Of a stretch of DNA of 64,000 nt, positions 17,106 through 26,869 are shown one piece after another. Source of the stretch: CAMDHY01 sp046156265 (GTDB lineage Bacteria > Pseudomonadota > Alphaproteobacteria > Rhizobiales > Segnochrobactraceae); the NCBI RefSeq assembly GCF_046156265.1, contig NZ_JAWDIR010000011.1, forward strand, positions 124,001-188,000, read 5' to 3'. The notes beneath the pieces are model-generated. The model was not told the origin of the DNA, ran no database searches, and saw only the letters and a list, made by a program, of their open reading frames with translations. How positions within the stretch are numbered: the first letter of the stretch is position 1; each line of letters opens with the position of its first letter. A program made the translations under genes and the position numbers.

Positions 17106-18836
17106 TCAGCCGATCAACTCGAACCGATCCACATCCACCACCCCCATGTCGGTGATCTTCAGATGCGGGATCACCGGCAGCGGCAGGAAGGCGAGCGCCA
17201 GGAACGGTTCGGCGAGCGGGCAGCCCATGGCGCGCACCGCCGTGCGCAGGGCTTCGAGCCGCTCGCGCACCGTCTCGTAGTCCTCGAGCGACACCAGCCC
17301 CGCCATCGGCAGCGCCAGTTCGCCGACCACCTTCCCGTCCACCACCGCGACGAAGCCGCCGTGGAGGTCGATGATGCGGTTCACCGCCGCCGCCATGTCG
17401 GCGTCCGACGCGCCGACGACGCAGACATTGTGGCTATCGTGGCCGACGGAGGAGGCGAGCGCGCCGCGCTTGAAGCCGAAGCCGCGGACGAAGCCGCGGC
17501 CGATGTTGTCGTTGATGCCGTGGCGGGCGAGCACCGCCACCTTCAGCACATCCTCGTCCGGCGCCGGATGGCGCTCGCTATGATGGAAGGGCAGGTCCAT
17601 CGACAGGTGGTCGGTGATGATCGAGCCCGGCCGCACGCCGATCACCGGTCCGCCGCCACCGGACGCCGGCACCCGGAAGGCCTCGGCCGTCACGGGCTTC
17701 AGCTTCATCGACGACAGCCCGACCGGCGCCGGGGCTGCGCCGCGCGCCGCGAACAGCTCCGGCGTCACGATCCGCCCGGCCGAGATCACCTGCCGCACGC
17801 GGCACTCTTCGAGGTTCTCGACCAGCACGATGTCCGCCCGCCGCCCCGGCGCGATCAGGCCGCGGTCGCGCAGGCCGAACGCCTGCGCCGCCGACCAGGT
17901 GGCGGCGCGGTAGGCGTGCAGCATCGGCGCGCCGTTCGCGATCACCGTGCGGATGACGTGGTCGATGTGGCCCTCCTCGTGGATGTCGAGGGGGTTGCGG
18001 TCGTCGGTGCAGAGGCTGCACAGGCACGAGCTCTCGACCGTGATCGCGGGCGCGAGGCGGGCGGCGTCCTTGGAGGCGGTGCCGTCGCGGATGAGGAGCT
18101 GCATGCCCTTCGACAGCTTCTCGCGCGCCTCGTCGAGCCGCGTCGTCTCGTGGCAGGTGCGCACGCCGGTCGAAAGATAGGCGTTGAGGTCGCGGCCGGT
18201 GACGAGGGGGGCGTGGCCGTCGATGTGGCGGTCCTGGAAGGCGGCGAGCTTGGCGAGGCAGCCGGGGTCCTTGTTGAGCACCCCCGGCACGTTCATGAAC
18301 TCGGCGAGGCCGATCACCTTCGGGTGATCGCGGTAGGGAACGAGGTCCTCCGCCTCGAGACGCGCCCCGGAGGTCTCGAGTGCTGTGGAGGGCACGCAGG
18401 AGGAGAGCTGCACGCGCAGGTCCATCACCGTCCGCTCGGCTGAGGCGATGACATAGTCGAGCCCCTCGCGGCCGAGGACGTTGGCGATTTCGTGCGGGTC
18501 GCAGACCGCCGTCGTGGTGCCAGCCGGCAGGACGCAGCGGTCGAACTCGAAGGGCGTGACGAGCGTCGATTCGACGTGGACGTGGGTGTCGATGAAGCCC
18601 GGCACGGCGAAAAGCCCGCGCCCGTCCACCACCTGCCGGCCCTCGTAGGTCGCGTAGGTGCCGACGATGCGGTCGCCGGTGATGGCGATGTCGGTCTCGG
18701 TGATCTCGCCGGTGACGACGTTGAGGAGCCGCACGCCCTTGACGACGAGGTCGGCCGGCTCGCGCCCGAGGGCCTGGTCGATGCAGGCCTCCAGGAAGGG
18801 GATGTCGGTGCGGGTCGTCGCGGCTCGGGTCGTCAT
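17106..18836 (-). CDS. ade: Adenine deaminase (576 aa)
   Basis: Converts adenine to hypoxanthine with a metal centre, in purine salvage. Amidohydrolase motifs: FIDTHVHVESTLV (about residue 85), CDPHEIANVLG (about 117), then SCLCSLCTDDRN and SSVGHDSHNVCVVG in the C-terminal half, which together are specific for the long Ade family. Length matches. The ATG at 18836 has GGAGG five bases upstream. It is divergent from the adjacent diguanylate cyclase gene. Confidence 0.95.
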   Translation of the reverse strand: MTTRAATTRTDIPFLEACIDQALGREPADLVVKGVRLLNVVTGEITETDIAITGDRIVGTYATYEGRQVVDGRGLFAVPGFIDTHVHVESTLVTPFEFDRCVLPAGTTTAVCDPHEIANVLGREGLDYVIASAERTVMDLRVQLSSCVPSTALETSGARLEAEDLVPYRDHPKVIGLAEFMNVPGVLNKDPGCLAKLAAFQDRHIDGHAPLVTGRDLNAYLSTGVRTCHETTRLDEAREKLSKGMQLLIRDGTASKDAARLAPAITVESSCLCSLCTDDRNPLDIHEEGHIDHVIRTVIANGAPMLHAYRAATWSAAQAFGLRDRGLIAPGRRADIVLVENLEECRVRQVISAGRIVTPELFAARGAAPAPVGLSSMKLKPVTAEAFRVPASGGGGPVIGVRPGSIITDHLSMDLPFHHSERHPAPDEDVLKVAVLARHGINDNIGRGFVRGFGFKRGALASSVGHDSHNVCVVGASDADMAAAVNRIIDLHGGFVAVVDGKVVGELALPMAGLVSLEDYETVRERLEALRTAVRAMGCPLAEPFLALAFLPLPVIPHLKITDMGVVDVDRFELIG

Positions 18837-18987
18837 GGGGTCCTCCGTCGGGCGAGGGTGCCCCGTGGCGGCGGCGACGTCCAGCGGCCGCAGACGGTGC
18901 CCCGTCAAGGGACTTGCGGCGCACCCCGCGCCACCCGCTAATGAGCGGGGGGAGGTCCTGAAGGGAGCGAGCGGGTGGCTGGACGAC

Positions 18988-20232
18988 GTGGTTGAAGACC
19001 TTCCCCCGGACGTCTGGTTCGATGCGGTGGCGGCGGCGCTGCTGCTCCTGTCGCCCGACGGTGCCACCGTGCTCGCCTGCAACGCCGCGGCCGGCGTCCT
19101 GCTCGGCGGACCCGATGCCCCCTGCCGGACGTCGCCGCCGGCGCCGCTCGCCCGCGTGCTGGGCCCGGAGGCGGCCGCCGCCGTCGCCGCCCATGTCGCC
19201 GGCCCGGCCGAAGCGCACGGCCAGTTCCTGCCGCTCCTGCGCACGGTCGGCGGGCCGCCCACGCCCATCGCCGTTGCCTGCCGGCCGCTCGGCTCGCTCT
19301 GGCTCGCCACCCTCGAGGCCCACGACCGCGCGACCGGCGTCGAGATCGAGGACGGCGTCTTCCGCCGCGTCGTCGACGCCATCCCGCTCGGCATCGACCT
19401 CTTCGACCGCGATTTCCGCGCCGTCTTCTGCAACGACTACGTCCTGAAGACGCTCGGCTACTGGGCGGCCAACACCGCCTCCGACTTCAACGACTGGTTC
19501 GCCTACGCCTATCCCGATCCCCTCTACCGCGCCGAGGCGGAGGCGACCTGGAACGCCGCCGTCGCGGCCGTCCGCGCCGGCGAGCCTTTGGTCGACCAGG
19601 GCGAGTGGTGGGTGCGCTGTGAGGACGGCCAGACGCGCCGCCTGCGCTTTATCCTGCAGCCCTTCGGCCGCTACAGCCTGCAGATCACCCTCGACATGAC
19701 GGAGCGCTACCGCGCCGACGCCGACCTCATCCGCCTCGCCTTCTTCGACGAGCTGACCGGCGCCTCCACCCGCGTCCACTTCCGCGCCGAGGCGGAGAAG
19801 CTGCTGGCCGAGGCCCGCGCCGACGGGGTCCCGGTGACGCTGCTCGTCCTCGACGTCGATCACTTCAAGTCGGTGAACGACCGGCACGGTCACGGCGGTG
19901 GCGACACCGTGCTGCGGGAAGTGGTGACGCGCTGCCGGGCGGTGGTGGGCGAGGGGGGGCTCGTCGCGCGGCTCGGGGGCGACGAGTTCGTGCTGCTGCT
20001 GGCGCCGTCCGACGGGCGCTGTGGCATCGAGGTGGCCGGTGCCCTCCTCACCGCGGTGACCGGCGAGGCGATCGGCGTCGGCCCCCTCGCGGTGGCGGTG
20101 ACGGCGAGCATCGGCGTCTTCGTCGGCGATCCGCGCGAGCATACGCTCGACGGCATGATGGAGCATGCCGACCGCGCCCTCTACGAGGCCAAGCAGGACG
20201 GCCGCGGCCGCGTCCGCGTCGCCGAGGTCTGA
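18988..20232 (+). CDS. PAS-GGDEF diguanylate cyclase (about 414 aa)
   Basis: Expected to make cyclic di-GMP. The N-terminal part contains two PAS-like sensor regions, the second clear around GVFRRVVDAIPLGIDLFDRDFRAVF, without membrane helices. The GGDEF domain begins near LAFFDELTGA and has an intact RLGGDEFVLLL active site. The RxxD inhibitory site expected just before it is replaced by VGEGGLVARL, so product inhibition is probably absent. The start is uncertain: GTG 18988 has no close ribosome binding site, and other in-frame starts further upstream overlap ade. Confidence 0.85.
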   Translation: MVEDLPPDVWFDAVAAALLLLSPDGATVLACNAAAGVLLGGPDAPCRTSPPAPLARVLGPEAAAAVAAHVAGPAEAHGQFLPLLRTVGGPPTPIAVACRPLGSLWLATLEAHDRATGVEIEDGVFRRVVDAIPLGIDLFDRDFRAVFCNDYVLKTLGYWAANTASDFNDWFAYAYPDPLYRAEAEATWNAAVAAVRAGEPLVDQGEWWVRCEDGQTRRLRFILQPFGRYSLQITLDMTERYRADADLIRLAFFDELTGASTRVHFRAEAEKLLAEARADGVPVTLLVLDVDHFKSVNDRHGHGGGDTVLREVVTRCRAVVGEGGLVARLGGDEFVLLLAPSDGRCGIEVAGALLTAVTGEAIGVGPLAVAVTASIGVFVGDPREHTLDGMMEHADRALYEAKQDGRGRVRVAEV

Positions 20233-20254
20233 CCCCGCCGCGTCCGGCGGAGCG

Positions 20255-20686
20255 TCAGTCCGGCGGCCCCTTCAGCTCGATGACGTTGCCCTCCGGATCG
20301 CGGACATAGAGCGAGGGACCCTCGCCCTCCGCCCCGTAGCGCGGGCCGGATTCCACCACCGCGACGCCGTGGCGGGCGAGGTGGGCGGTCAGCGCCGCCT
20401 CGTCGTAGGGCCGCACGCCGACGCAGACATGCTCGACATTGTGCCCGTCCGGCCCCGGCGCCGGTCCGCCGCGTCGGCCGAGCACGCCGTCGACGGTGAC
20501 GAGGTCGATCAGCGCGGTGCCGGCGCGGATCTGCACGAGGCCGAGTTCCGGCTGCTCGCGCTCCACAGGACAGCCGAGCACGCCGCACCAGAAGCCGAGC
20601 ATCCGCTCGACGTCGACGACGCGGAAGACGACATGGTCGAGCCCGGTGAGCGCGAAGGGCGGGGCAGGGGCGAGATCGGAACTCAT
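20255..20686 (-). CDS. VOC (glyoxalase-fold) family protein (143 aa)
   Basis: Small metal-dependent fold shared by glyoxalase, dioxygenases and fosfomycin-resistance proteins. Signs are LTGLDHVVFRVVDVERML with metal His17 region, the paired HNVEHVCVGV repeat in the second half, and the C-terminal YVRDPEGNVIELKG with the conserved Glu. Function is not assignable from sequence alone. Convergent with the diguanylate cyclase, 22 bases apart. Confidence 0.85.
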   Translation of the reverse strand: MSSDLAPAPPFALTGLDHVVFRVVDVERMLGFWCGVLGCPVEREQPELGLVQIRAGTALIDLVTVDGVLGRRGGPAPGPDGHNVEHVCVGVRPYDEAALTAHLARHGVAVVESGPRYGAEGEGPSLYVRDPEGNVIELKGPPD

Positions 20687-20883
20687 ACAGCACTCCCGGG
20701 GCCATTTTTTTCGCGCGGGGATGCGTCGGGGCCGCTTTCGCGAGCCCCGGTCGCTCGAGCCGGATGCCGTGGCCTCTGCGACAGGGACCCGGAACCCGTC
20801 AGTGCACTCGAATCTGCGGCCGACGGCAAGGGTTGTGTCTGCGGCCTCTGCTCGCGACGCGTGCCGTAACGGGGGCGTGGCGA

Positions 20884-21381
20884 CTACAGTTTCTCCACCG
20901 TCCCCGTCAGCGTGCAGACAGCCTCGACGTCTCCAGCCTCGGCGAAGCGGAGGAACAGGACGAGAAGCTCGCCTTCCCTCACGACCACCTGAACGGGCCC
21001 GCCGACGACAGCGAACTCGCCCCCGCCGACAGCAGTCCGCGACAGCACCGGCAGGATCGCGAGGGCGGTTTCGTCATCCTGGCTCTGGTCCAGGATGGCG
21101 CCGAAGGCGGTTGCCGTGCCGTCCGCCTCCACCAGGCAGCTCATGTGGGTGAGGACCACCTGGCGGTTCCTCTTGCCTCTGACCGTGCCGACGCAGTTGG
21201 TCAGTTCGCTGCAATCCATGTCTTCCGCGATCGACAGGAAGGAGGTGCCTTTCGGCAAAGCCGCCGGCGTCGTCATCTCACCGCTTCTGAAAGGAAATCC
21301 GGTTTCAGCAGCCGATGCGACCATGGGAGCGCTGGCCGCGAGCGTCATGGAGATGAGAGTCGTAGCAAGAAACTGGGTCAT
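20884..21381 (-). CDS. Secreted hypothetical protein (165 aa)
   Basis: Unknown family with a clear signal peptide: MTQFLATTLISMTLAASAPM then VASAAE, cut after ASA near residue 25. The mature domain has four cysteines (DCSELTNCVG, HMSCLV, VCTL), probably paired, and a beta-rich pattern. ATG 21381 is chosen since it opens the signal peptide and a G-rich ribosome site precedes it; the longer frame from 21441 adds a non-signal extension. Slightly lower GC than neighbours. Confidence 0.72.
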   Translation of the reverse strand: MTQFLATTLISMTLAASAPMVASAAETGFPFRSGEMTTPAALPKGTSFLSIAEDMDCSELTNCVGTVRGKRNRQVVLTHMSCLVEADGTATAFGAILDQSQDDETALAILPVLSRTAVGGGEFAVVGGPVQVVVREGELLVLFLRFAEAGDVEAVCTLTGTVEKL

Positions 21382-21526
21382 TGATAGTTTTCCCCGGCTG
21401 TGCATGCGAGCTATTCGTCGATGCGTGACGTTGCGATGCAAGACGAATGCGGGGAAGGGGTGATGTCAATTCAACATCGATCAAGTATTGGTGCGGGGGG
21501 TGTGATCGCAGCCGGTCGATAACGTC

Positions 21527-22186
21527 TCAGCCGGCGGCGCGGGCCGGAGCCGCCTCCAGGCTCGCGGATGCACCCGCGCCGCCCGCGCCGACCACCCGCA
21601 GCACGGCCGCCGTGATCGTCCCGGTCCGCTCCGCAAGCCTTCCCTCCAGCCGGCCGTAGAGGTGGAAGACGGCCGGCTGCGCGACGGTGCCCAGCGCCAG
21701 CGCGGTGGCGAGCACGGGGTCCTGCGGCGGGATCTCGCCGGACGCGACCGCATCGACGAACACCCGCTCCAGCGCCGACACGACGTTGCCGGCGTCGTCC
21801 TGGCGGTCGACGAAGCGCAGGTGGTCGTGCTGGTTGAGCAGCAGGAAGCCGAACAGCGTCGGCTCCTCGTCGAACAGCCGGCAGAAGTGGCCGACGAGGG
21901 CTGAGACGCGGCCGGGAAAGTCCGGGATCGTGGCGCAGAGGGTTCCGATGTCGGCGGCGAGCCGCGCGTAGCCGTCGAGGAAGAGGCTGCGGGCGAGCGC
22001 CTCCTTCGAGGGGAAGTGGCGGTAGAGCGCCCCCTCGGCGATGCCGGCGGCGCGCGCGATGTCGCGCACCGAGGTGCCGTCGAAGCCCTTCTCGGCGAAC
22101 AGCTGCAGCGCCGCCGAGGAGATGCGCTCGCGCGTCGGCCGCCCGTCGCGGCCGCGCTTCGGCGGCAGGTAGTAGTTCGGCGTCAT
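21527..22186 (-). CDS. TetR family transcriptional regulator (219 aa)
   Basis: N-terminal DNA-binding domain with ERISSAALQLFAEKGFDGTS, VRDIARAAGIAEGALYRHF and SKEALARSLFL is standard TetR; the remaining helices form an unassigned ligand pocket. The ATG at 22186 overlaps the stop of the upstream aas-like gene by four bases, so the regulator is co-translated with the lipid gene and probably controls it. The effector may be a fatty acid or acyl-CoA, as an inference from the neighbour. Confidence 0.9.
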   Translation of the reverse strand: MTPNYYLPPKRGRDGRPTRERISSAALQLFAEKGFDGTSVRDIARAAGIAEGALYRHFPSKEALARSLFLDGYARLAADIGTLCATIPDFPGRVSALVGHFCRLFDEEPTLFGFLLLNQHDHLRFVDRQDDAGNVVSALERVFVDAVASGEIPPQDPVLATALALGTVAQPAVFHLYGRLEGRLAERTGTITAAVLRVVGAGGAGASASLEAAPARAAG

Positions 22187-25100
22187 TCGGCCGCCCCCGC
22201 CGCCGCCGTCGCGCCCGCGCCCGCCGCCTGCTCCTGCCGCTCTGCGGCGAGCCGGGTGATCGACACATAGTCGGTCTTGCCGGAGCCGAGCAGCGGCAGG
22301 TGCTCGACGACGATCACCTCGGCCGGGAACATCAGTTCGGCGGCGTGGGCGGCGCGGCCCGCCTCCAGCACCGCCGCGCGGGTGAGGCCGGGCTCGGTCG
22401 TCACCAGCACGATGCGCTCGCCCTTGCGCGGGTCGGGCAGCGCCACGGCGGCGTGCTTGTGCTCCGGGAAGGCCGCCTGCACGAAGCGCTCCACCGCCGA
22501 AAGCGACACCATCTCGCCCGCCACCTTGGCGAAGCGCTTCAGCCGGCCCTTGATGGCGACGAAGCCCTCCTCGTCGATCGCGACGATGTCGCCGGTGTCG
22601 TGCCAGCCCTCCGGCGGCGCCTCGAGGACGCCCGGCGACTCGACGCGCAGGTAGCCCAGCATGACGTTCGGCCCGCGCAGCATCAGCCGGCCGCCGACAT
22701 CGACGCCGTCGACCGCGTCGAGACGATGCTCGAGCGCCGGCAAGAGCCGCCCGACGGTGCCGGCCTTGTTGAACATCGGCGTGTTCACCGCCACCACCGG
22801 CGAGGCCTCGGTGATGCCGTAGCCCTCGAGGATGCGCAGCCCGAAGCGCTCCGACCACACCTTGCGCGTCTCCGGCTTCACCGGCTCGGCACCGGCGACG
22901 ACGAAGCGCAGCGAGCGGAAGTCGTAGGCGTTGGCCGAGCGGGCATAGCCGGTGAGGAAGGTGTCCGTCCCGAACAGCGCCGTGGCGTTGGTCGCGTAGA
23001 CGAGCTCCGGGATGATCCGGTAGTGCAGCGGCGAGGGGTAGAGATAGGTCTTCACGCCCGAGACGAGCGGCAGCATCAGCCCGCCGGTCAGCCCGAACGA
23101 GTGGAACACCGGCAAAACGTTGAAGATGATGTCGGCCGGGCCGAAGTCGATGCGGGCGGCGACCTGTGCGCAGTTCGCCAGGATGTTGCGGTGGGAGAGC
23201 ACGACGCCCTTCGGCGTGCCCTCCGAGCCGGAGGTGAACAGCACCACGGCCGGCGCATCCGGGTCGCCGCGCGGGATCGACCGGGCGCCCAGGAAGCCGC
23301 GCAGCTTCTGCATGGTGCCGATCCCGGCGCGCAGGTCCTCCAGCATGACGACCCGCACCGCCTGGCCGAGGGCGGCGATCTCCTTCTCGAGCCGCGCCTT
23401 CTCGACGAAGGCGCGCGACGAGTAGACGGTGCGCACCTCCGCCGCCTTGCAGGCGGCGACGAGGTTCGCCGGCCCGGCGGTGAAGTTCAGCATCGCCGGC
23501 ACGCGGCCGATGCGCTGCAGCGCGAGCAGCACCACGGCGACGCCGGCCGAATTCGGCAGGAGGACGCCGACCTTTTCGCCGGCCACCGTCTCCGTGGCGA
23601 ACTTCTGGGCGAGCACCGAGGTGCCGAGCAGGAGCTTCGAATAGGAAAGCTCGGCCCCCATCGGGTCCTGCACGGCGATGCGGCCCGTGCCGTACTTGGT
23701 CGCGGCGGCGGCGACCGCCTCCGGCAGGGTGCGGTCGATCGGGGTGGTGCGGAAGATCGCGTCCGCCATCTCGTCGGTCAGCGCCGAGCCGGCGGCGTGA
23801 CGGCGACGGCGGCCGATCAGCGTCTGGTCGACCTCGAGCCGGCGGGAGGGGAGGATGGTCACCGTCACCTTCGGGAACCAGGCCTTGTTCGCCTGCTTGG
23901 TGCTGAGGTGGGAGAACGGCGTGCGCTCCAGCCCGTCGATGCGCACCGGCACCACCGGCGCCTCTGCCTTGTCGGCGATGAGGGCGGCACCGTCGTAGAT
24001 CTTCATCAGGGAGCCGGTGACCGTGATGCGGCCTTCCGGGAAGATCACCAGGCTGTCGCCGGCCTTCACTTGGTTGATGAGGGCGCGCGTCGCCATCGGC
24101 TTGGTCGGATCGAGGGCGTAGGTGCGGGCGAGCTTCAGGAACGGCTTCACCCACCAGCGGGTGGCGATCGTCTTGTCGATGGCGAAGACCGGGTCGGTGT
24201 CGAGCAGCGCCATGACGAGCGGCGCGTCGAGGAAGCTCACGTGGTTGACGGCGACGACGGCGTTCGGACCGGCGTTGCGCAGGTGCTCCTCGCCGTGCAC
24301 CTCGAGGCGGAAGGCGAAGCGGAAGATCAAAAGCACGATGTCGCGCAGGAAGCTGCCCGGCAGGATCTTCGCGATCACGACGGTGGCGACGAGGCAGGCG
24401 GCGCCGGTGAGCACGAACAGCGTCGCGGCGCCGAGGCCGGCGGCCTGCAGAGCGACGATGATCACCGTCGCGGCGACCATGAAGGCGGCGTTCAGCACGT
24501 TGTTGCCGGCGATGACGCGGGCGCGCTCGTCCTCGCCTGAGGTCGCCTGGATCCAGGCGAACACCGGCACGATCAGGAGGCCGCCGGCGGTGGCGAGGCC
24601 GACGAGGTCGAAGGCGGCGCGCAGGCCGCCCGGGGCCTGGAAGAAGGTGTCCCAGGTGACGCTGTTCGGGGGCGGAGCGGCACCCAACAGCATCAGCCCG
24701 AGATCGAGCCCGAAGACGCCCATCAGGACCGAGCCGATCGGTGCCAGCGACAGGATGATGCGGCCGCGCGAGACGCGGGCGGCGAGCAGCGAGCCGAAGG
24801 CGATGCCGACGACGAAGCAGGCGAGGAACAGCGTCGTGACGCTCTCGTCGCCGCCGACGTTCTCCTTCACCAGCGTCGGCAGCAGCGACAGGACGATGAT
24901 GCCGACGGCCCAGAACCAGCTGACCACCAGCGCGCCGCGGAAGAGCTTCGGCTGCGCGTAGAGCTGCTTCAGGACCCGCAAGGTGCTGCGGGCGATGTTG
25001 GGGTCGATCTTGAGGTCAGGCGCGCGGCTGCCGGTGTGCGGGATGAAGGCCGCCGAGATCCAGCTGATCACCCCGAACCCGATCGTGATGACGGCGATCA

Positions 25101-25608
25101 GTTCGTGGTTCAGATGGTGGATGGCGAGGCCACCGCCGACGGTGCCGCCGAGGATGGCGAGGAAGGTGGCGGTCTCGACCAGGGCGTTGCCGGCGACGAG
25201 CTCGTCGCGGGAGAGGTGGTCGGGCAGGATGCCGTACTTGATCGGCCCGAACAGCGCGCCGAGGACGCCCATGCCCGTCAGCGCGGCGAGCAGGATGTTG
25301 ACGTCGTGCAGCAGGAAGCCGACGCCGGCGATCGCCACCACGAAGATCTCGGCGAACTTCAGCCGCCGCGCCACCACCCCCTTGTCGAAGCGGTCGGCCA
25401 TCTCGCCGCCGAGGCTCGAGAGCAGGAAGAACGGCAGCATGAACAGGCCGCCGGCGAGCGTCACCAGCACCGGGCCGTTCTCCAGCGCCAGCGTGTAGAG
25501 GATCAGCAGGGCGAGCGCGTTCTTGACGAAATTGTCGTTGAACGCACTGAAGAACTGGCACCAGAACAGCGGCACGAACCGCCGCGTCGTCATCAGCCGG
25601 CCGAACAT
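22183..25608 (-). CDS. aas: LplT-like transporter fused to acyltransferase and acyl-ACP synthetase (Aas-type), 1141 aa
   Basis: Three parts in one protein. Residues about 1-400: twelve-helix MFS/LplT-like lysophospholipid transporter (FVPLFWCQFFSAFNDNFVKN). About 420-620: PlsC acyltransferase with VNHVSFLDAPL (His-X4-Asp) and FPEGRIT. About 640-1130: AMP-binding acyl-ACP/acyl-CoA synthetase with FTSGSEGTPKGVVLSH and GYGITEASPVV. In E. coli LplT and Aas are separate proteins that import and re-acylate lysophospholipids; here both steps are in one chain. ATG 25608 is preceded by GGAGGAG. A TetR gene follows with overlap. Confidence 0.92.
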   Translation of the reverse strand: MFGRLMTTRRFVPLFWCQFFSAFNDNFVKNALALLILYTLALENGPVLVTLAGGLFMLPFFLLSSLGGEMADRFDKGVVARRLKFAEIFVVAIAGVGFLLHDVNILLAALTGMGVLGALFGPIKYGILPDHLSRDELVAGNALVETATFLAILGGTVGGGLAIHHLNHELIAVITIGFGVISWISAAFIPHTGSRAPDLKIDPNIARSTLRVLKQLYAQPKLFRGALVVSWFWAVGIIVLSLLPTLVKENVGGDESVTTLFLACFVVGIAFGSLLAARVSRGRIILSLAPIGSVLMGVFGLDLGLMLLGAAPPPNSVTWDTFFQAPGGLRAAFDLVGLATAGGLLIVPVFAWIQATSGEDERARVIAGNNVLNAAFMVAATVIIVALQAAGLGAATLFVLTGAACLVATVVIAKILPGSFLRDIVLLIFRFAFRLEVHGEEHLRNAGPNAVVAVNHVSFLDAPLVMALLDTDPVFAIDKTIATRWWVKPFLKLARTYALDPTKPMATRALINQVKAGDSLVIFPEGRITVTGSLMKIYDGAALIADKAEAPVVPVRIDGLERTPFSHLSTKQANKAWFPKVTVTILPSRRLEVDQTLIGRRRRHAAGSALTDEMADAIFRTTPIDRTLPEAVAAAATKYGTGRIAVQDPMGAELSYSKLLLGTSVLAQKFATETVAGEKVGVLLPNSAGVAVVLLALQRIGRVPAMLNFTAGPANLVAACKAAEVRTVYSSRAFVEKARLEKEIAALGQAVRVVMLEDLRAGIGTMQKLRGFLGARSIPRGDPDAPAVVLFTSGSEGTPKGVVLSHRNILANCAQVAARIDFGPADIIFNVLPVFHSFGLTGGLMLPLVSGVKTYLYPSPLHYRIIPELVYATNATALFGTDTFLTGYARSANAYDFRSLRFVVAGAEPVKPETRKVWSERFGLRILEGYGITEASPVVAVNTPMFNKAGTVGRLLPALEHRLDAVDGVDVGGRLMLRGPNVMLGYLRVESPGVLEAPPEGWHDTGDIVAIDEEGFVAIKGRLKRFAKVAGEMVSLSAVERFVQAAFPEHKHAAVALPDPRKGERIVLVTTEPGLTRAAVLEAGRAAHAAELMFPAEVIVVEHLPLLGSGKTDYVSITRLAAERQEQAAGAGATAAAGAAE

Positions 25609-25882
25609 CCGTCTCTCCTCCCGCACGCCCAGCACGAGTGTTGGCGTGAACGTTCACTCACATAAATGAGCGAGGGGACGGCGTCAACGGAGATTGGGGA
25701 GGGGAGCGGCGTGAATGTGTGCAGGGAAGAGTCAGGCCGTGGGGGGCGGGGCGGACGGGCGACTCCCCTGCGCCCGCCCTCTGCGCCGACCGAGGCGACA
25801 CCGCTGCTCCTCTGGTACGCGCCGGCGGACGGGGGATCGCTCGCCCGTCGGCCCGATCGAAGCGCTTCGGGCTGCGACCTCG

Positions 25883-26791
25883 TCAGGCGGCCCGAGGCTC
25901 GGAGAAGTAGCCGGCGTCCCGGATGTCGGTCAGCAGGTCCGGGCCGGTGGGGCTCCAGCCGAGTTCGGACCGGGTACGGTCACTGGACGTCGGCTGGTCG
26001 ATGGACGCGAAGCCATGGAACCAGCCGAAGTGATCGCGCGCTTCCTCGTCCGACAGCGACACGCACGGCACCGCGATGCCGCCCGCGATCGCCTCGGCGA
26101 TCCGCCGGAACGGCACGCCCTGTTCGGCGACGGCGTGATAGGTGCCGCTGCCCGGGCCGCGCTCGATGGCGAGCCGGAAGGCGCGTGCGGCATCTCGCAC
26201 GGCCACCGCCGGCCAGGCGTTGCCGCCCTCGCCGATATAGGCCGAACGGCCCGTCCGCCGGGCGATGTCGATGAGCATGGGCACGAAGCCGTGGTCGCCG
26301 GACCCGTGTACCGAGGGCGGCAGCCGCATGACGCTGGTCGGGATACCGCGGCCGGACAGCGCTTCCGCGGCCGCCTCGGACGCCCGGGGATAGGCGTCCG
26401 AGGGCGGGAAGCCGCGATCGGCTTCGACGGCGACCGTGCCCTGCGCATCCAGGAAGGCGACGCCCGCGGTGACGATCAGCGGCTTGCGCGTCCCCTCGAT
26501 CGCCGCGCCGAGCGTCTCGATGGCGGCGCGGTCGATCGCGCAGGCTGCGGGAAAGCGCGAGAAATCATGCACGAACCCGGCGTGAATGATCGCATCTGAC
26601 GTCTCCGCGCCGTCACGGAGGGTCTCGGGTGCCTCGAGGTCGCCCCGGAGGACGGCTGCACCCGCCTTTGCGAGCGTCGCCGCGCTTCCGTCGGACCGGG
26701 CCAACCCCAGCACCTCGTGCCCGTGCGCCAGCAGTTCTGCGACGACGGCCGTGCCGACAAAGCCGGTGGCACCCGTGACAAACACCTTCAT
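25883..26791 (-). CDS. NAD(P)-dependent epimerase/reductase, extended SDR (302 aa)
   Basis: Rossmann-fold enzyme of the NAD-dependent epimerase/dehydratase group, small-molecule substrate unknown. Cofactor motif VTGATGFVGTAVVAEL is at residues 5-20; the usual YxxxK is weak, with SDAYPRASEAAAEAL in its place (Tyr but Ser-Glu rather than Lys four residues on), seen in several atypical SDR members. It is divergent from an HTH regulator 78 bases away, the usual layout of a regulator and its target. Confidence 0.87.
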   Translation of the reverse strand: MKVFVTGATGFVGTAVVAELLAHGHEVLGLARSDGSAATLAKAGAAVLRGDLEAPETLRDGAETSDAIIHAGFVHDFSRFPAACAIDRAAIETLGAAIEGTRKPLIVTAGVAFLDAQGTVAVEADRGFPPSDAYPRASEAAAEALSGRGIPTSVMRLPPSVHGSGDHGFVPMLIDIARRTGRSAYIGEGGNAWPAVAVRDAARAFRLAIERGPGSGTYHAVAEQGVPFRRIAEAIAGGIAVPCVSLSDEEARDHFGWFHGFASIDQPTSSDRTRSELGWSPTGPDLLTDIRDAGYFSEPRAA

Positions 26792-26869
26792 GACCAGTCT
26801 CCTTCTTGCTCGGAAGGAGGATATCGGCGAAGCTCTATCCAGTTAAATTAGTGAGTTTATCCTGGTATA

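Noticed and set aside
17578..20166. 862-codon minus-strand frame across ade and the diguanylate cyclase
   Set aside because: Arg/Gly/Ala-rich shadow of two well-supported genes; contains no domain motif.
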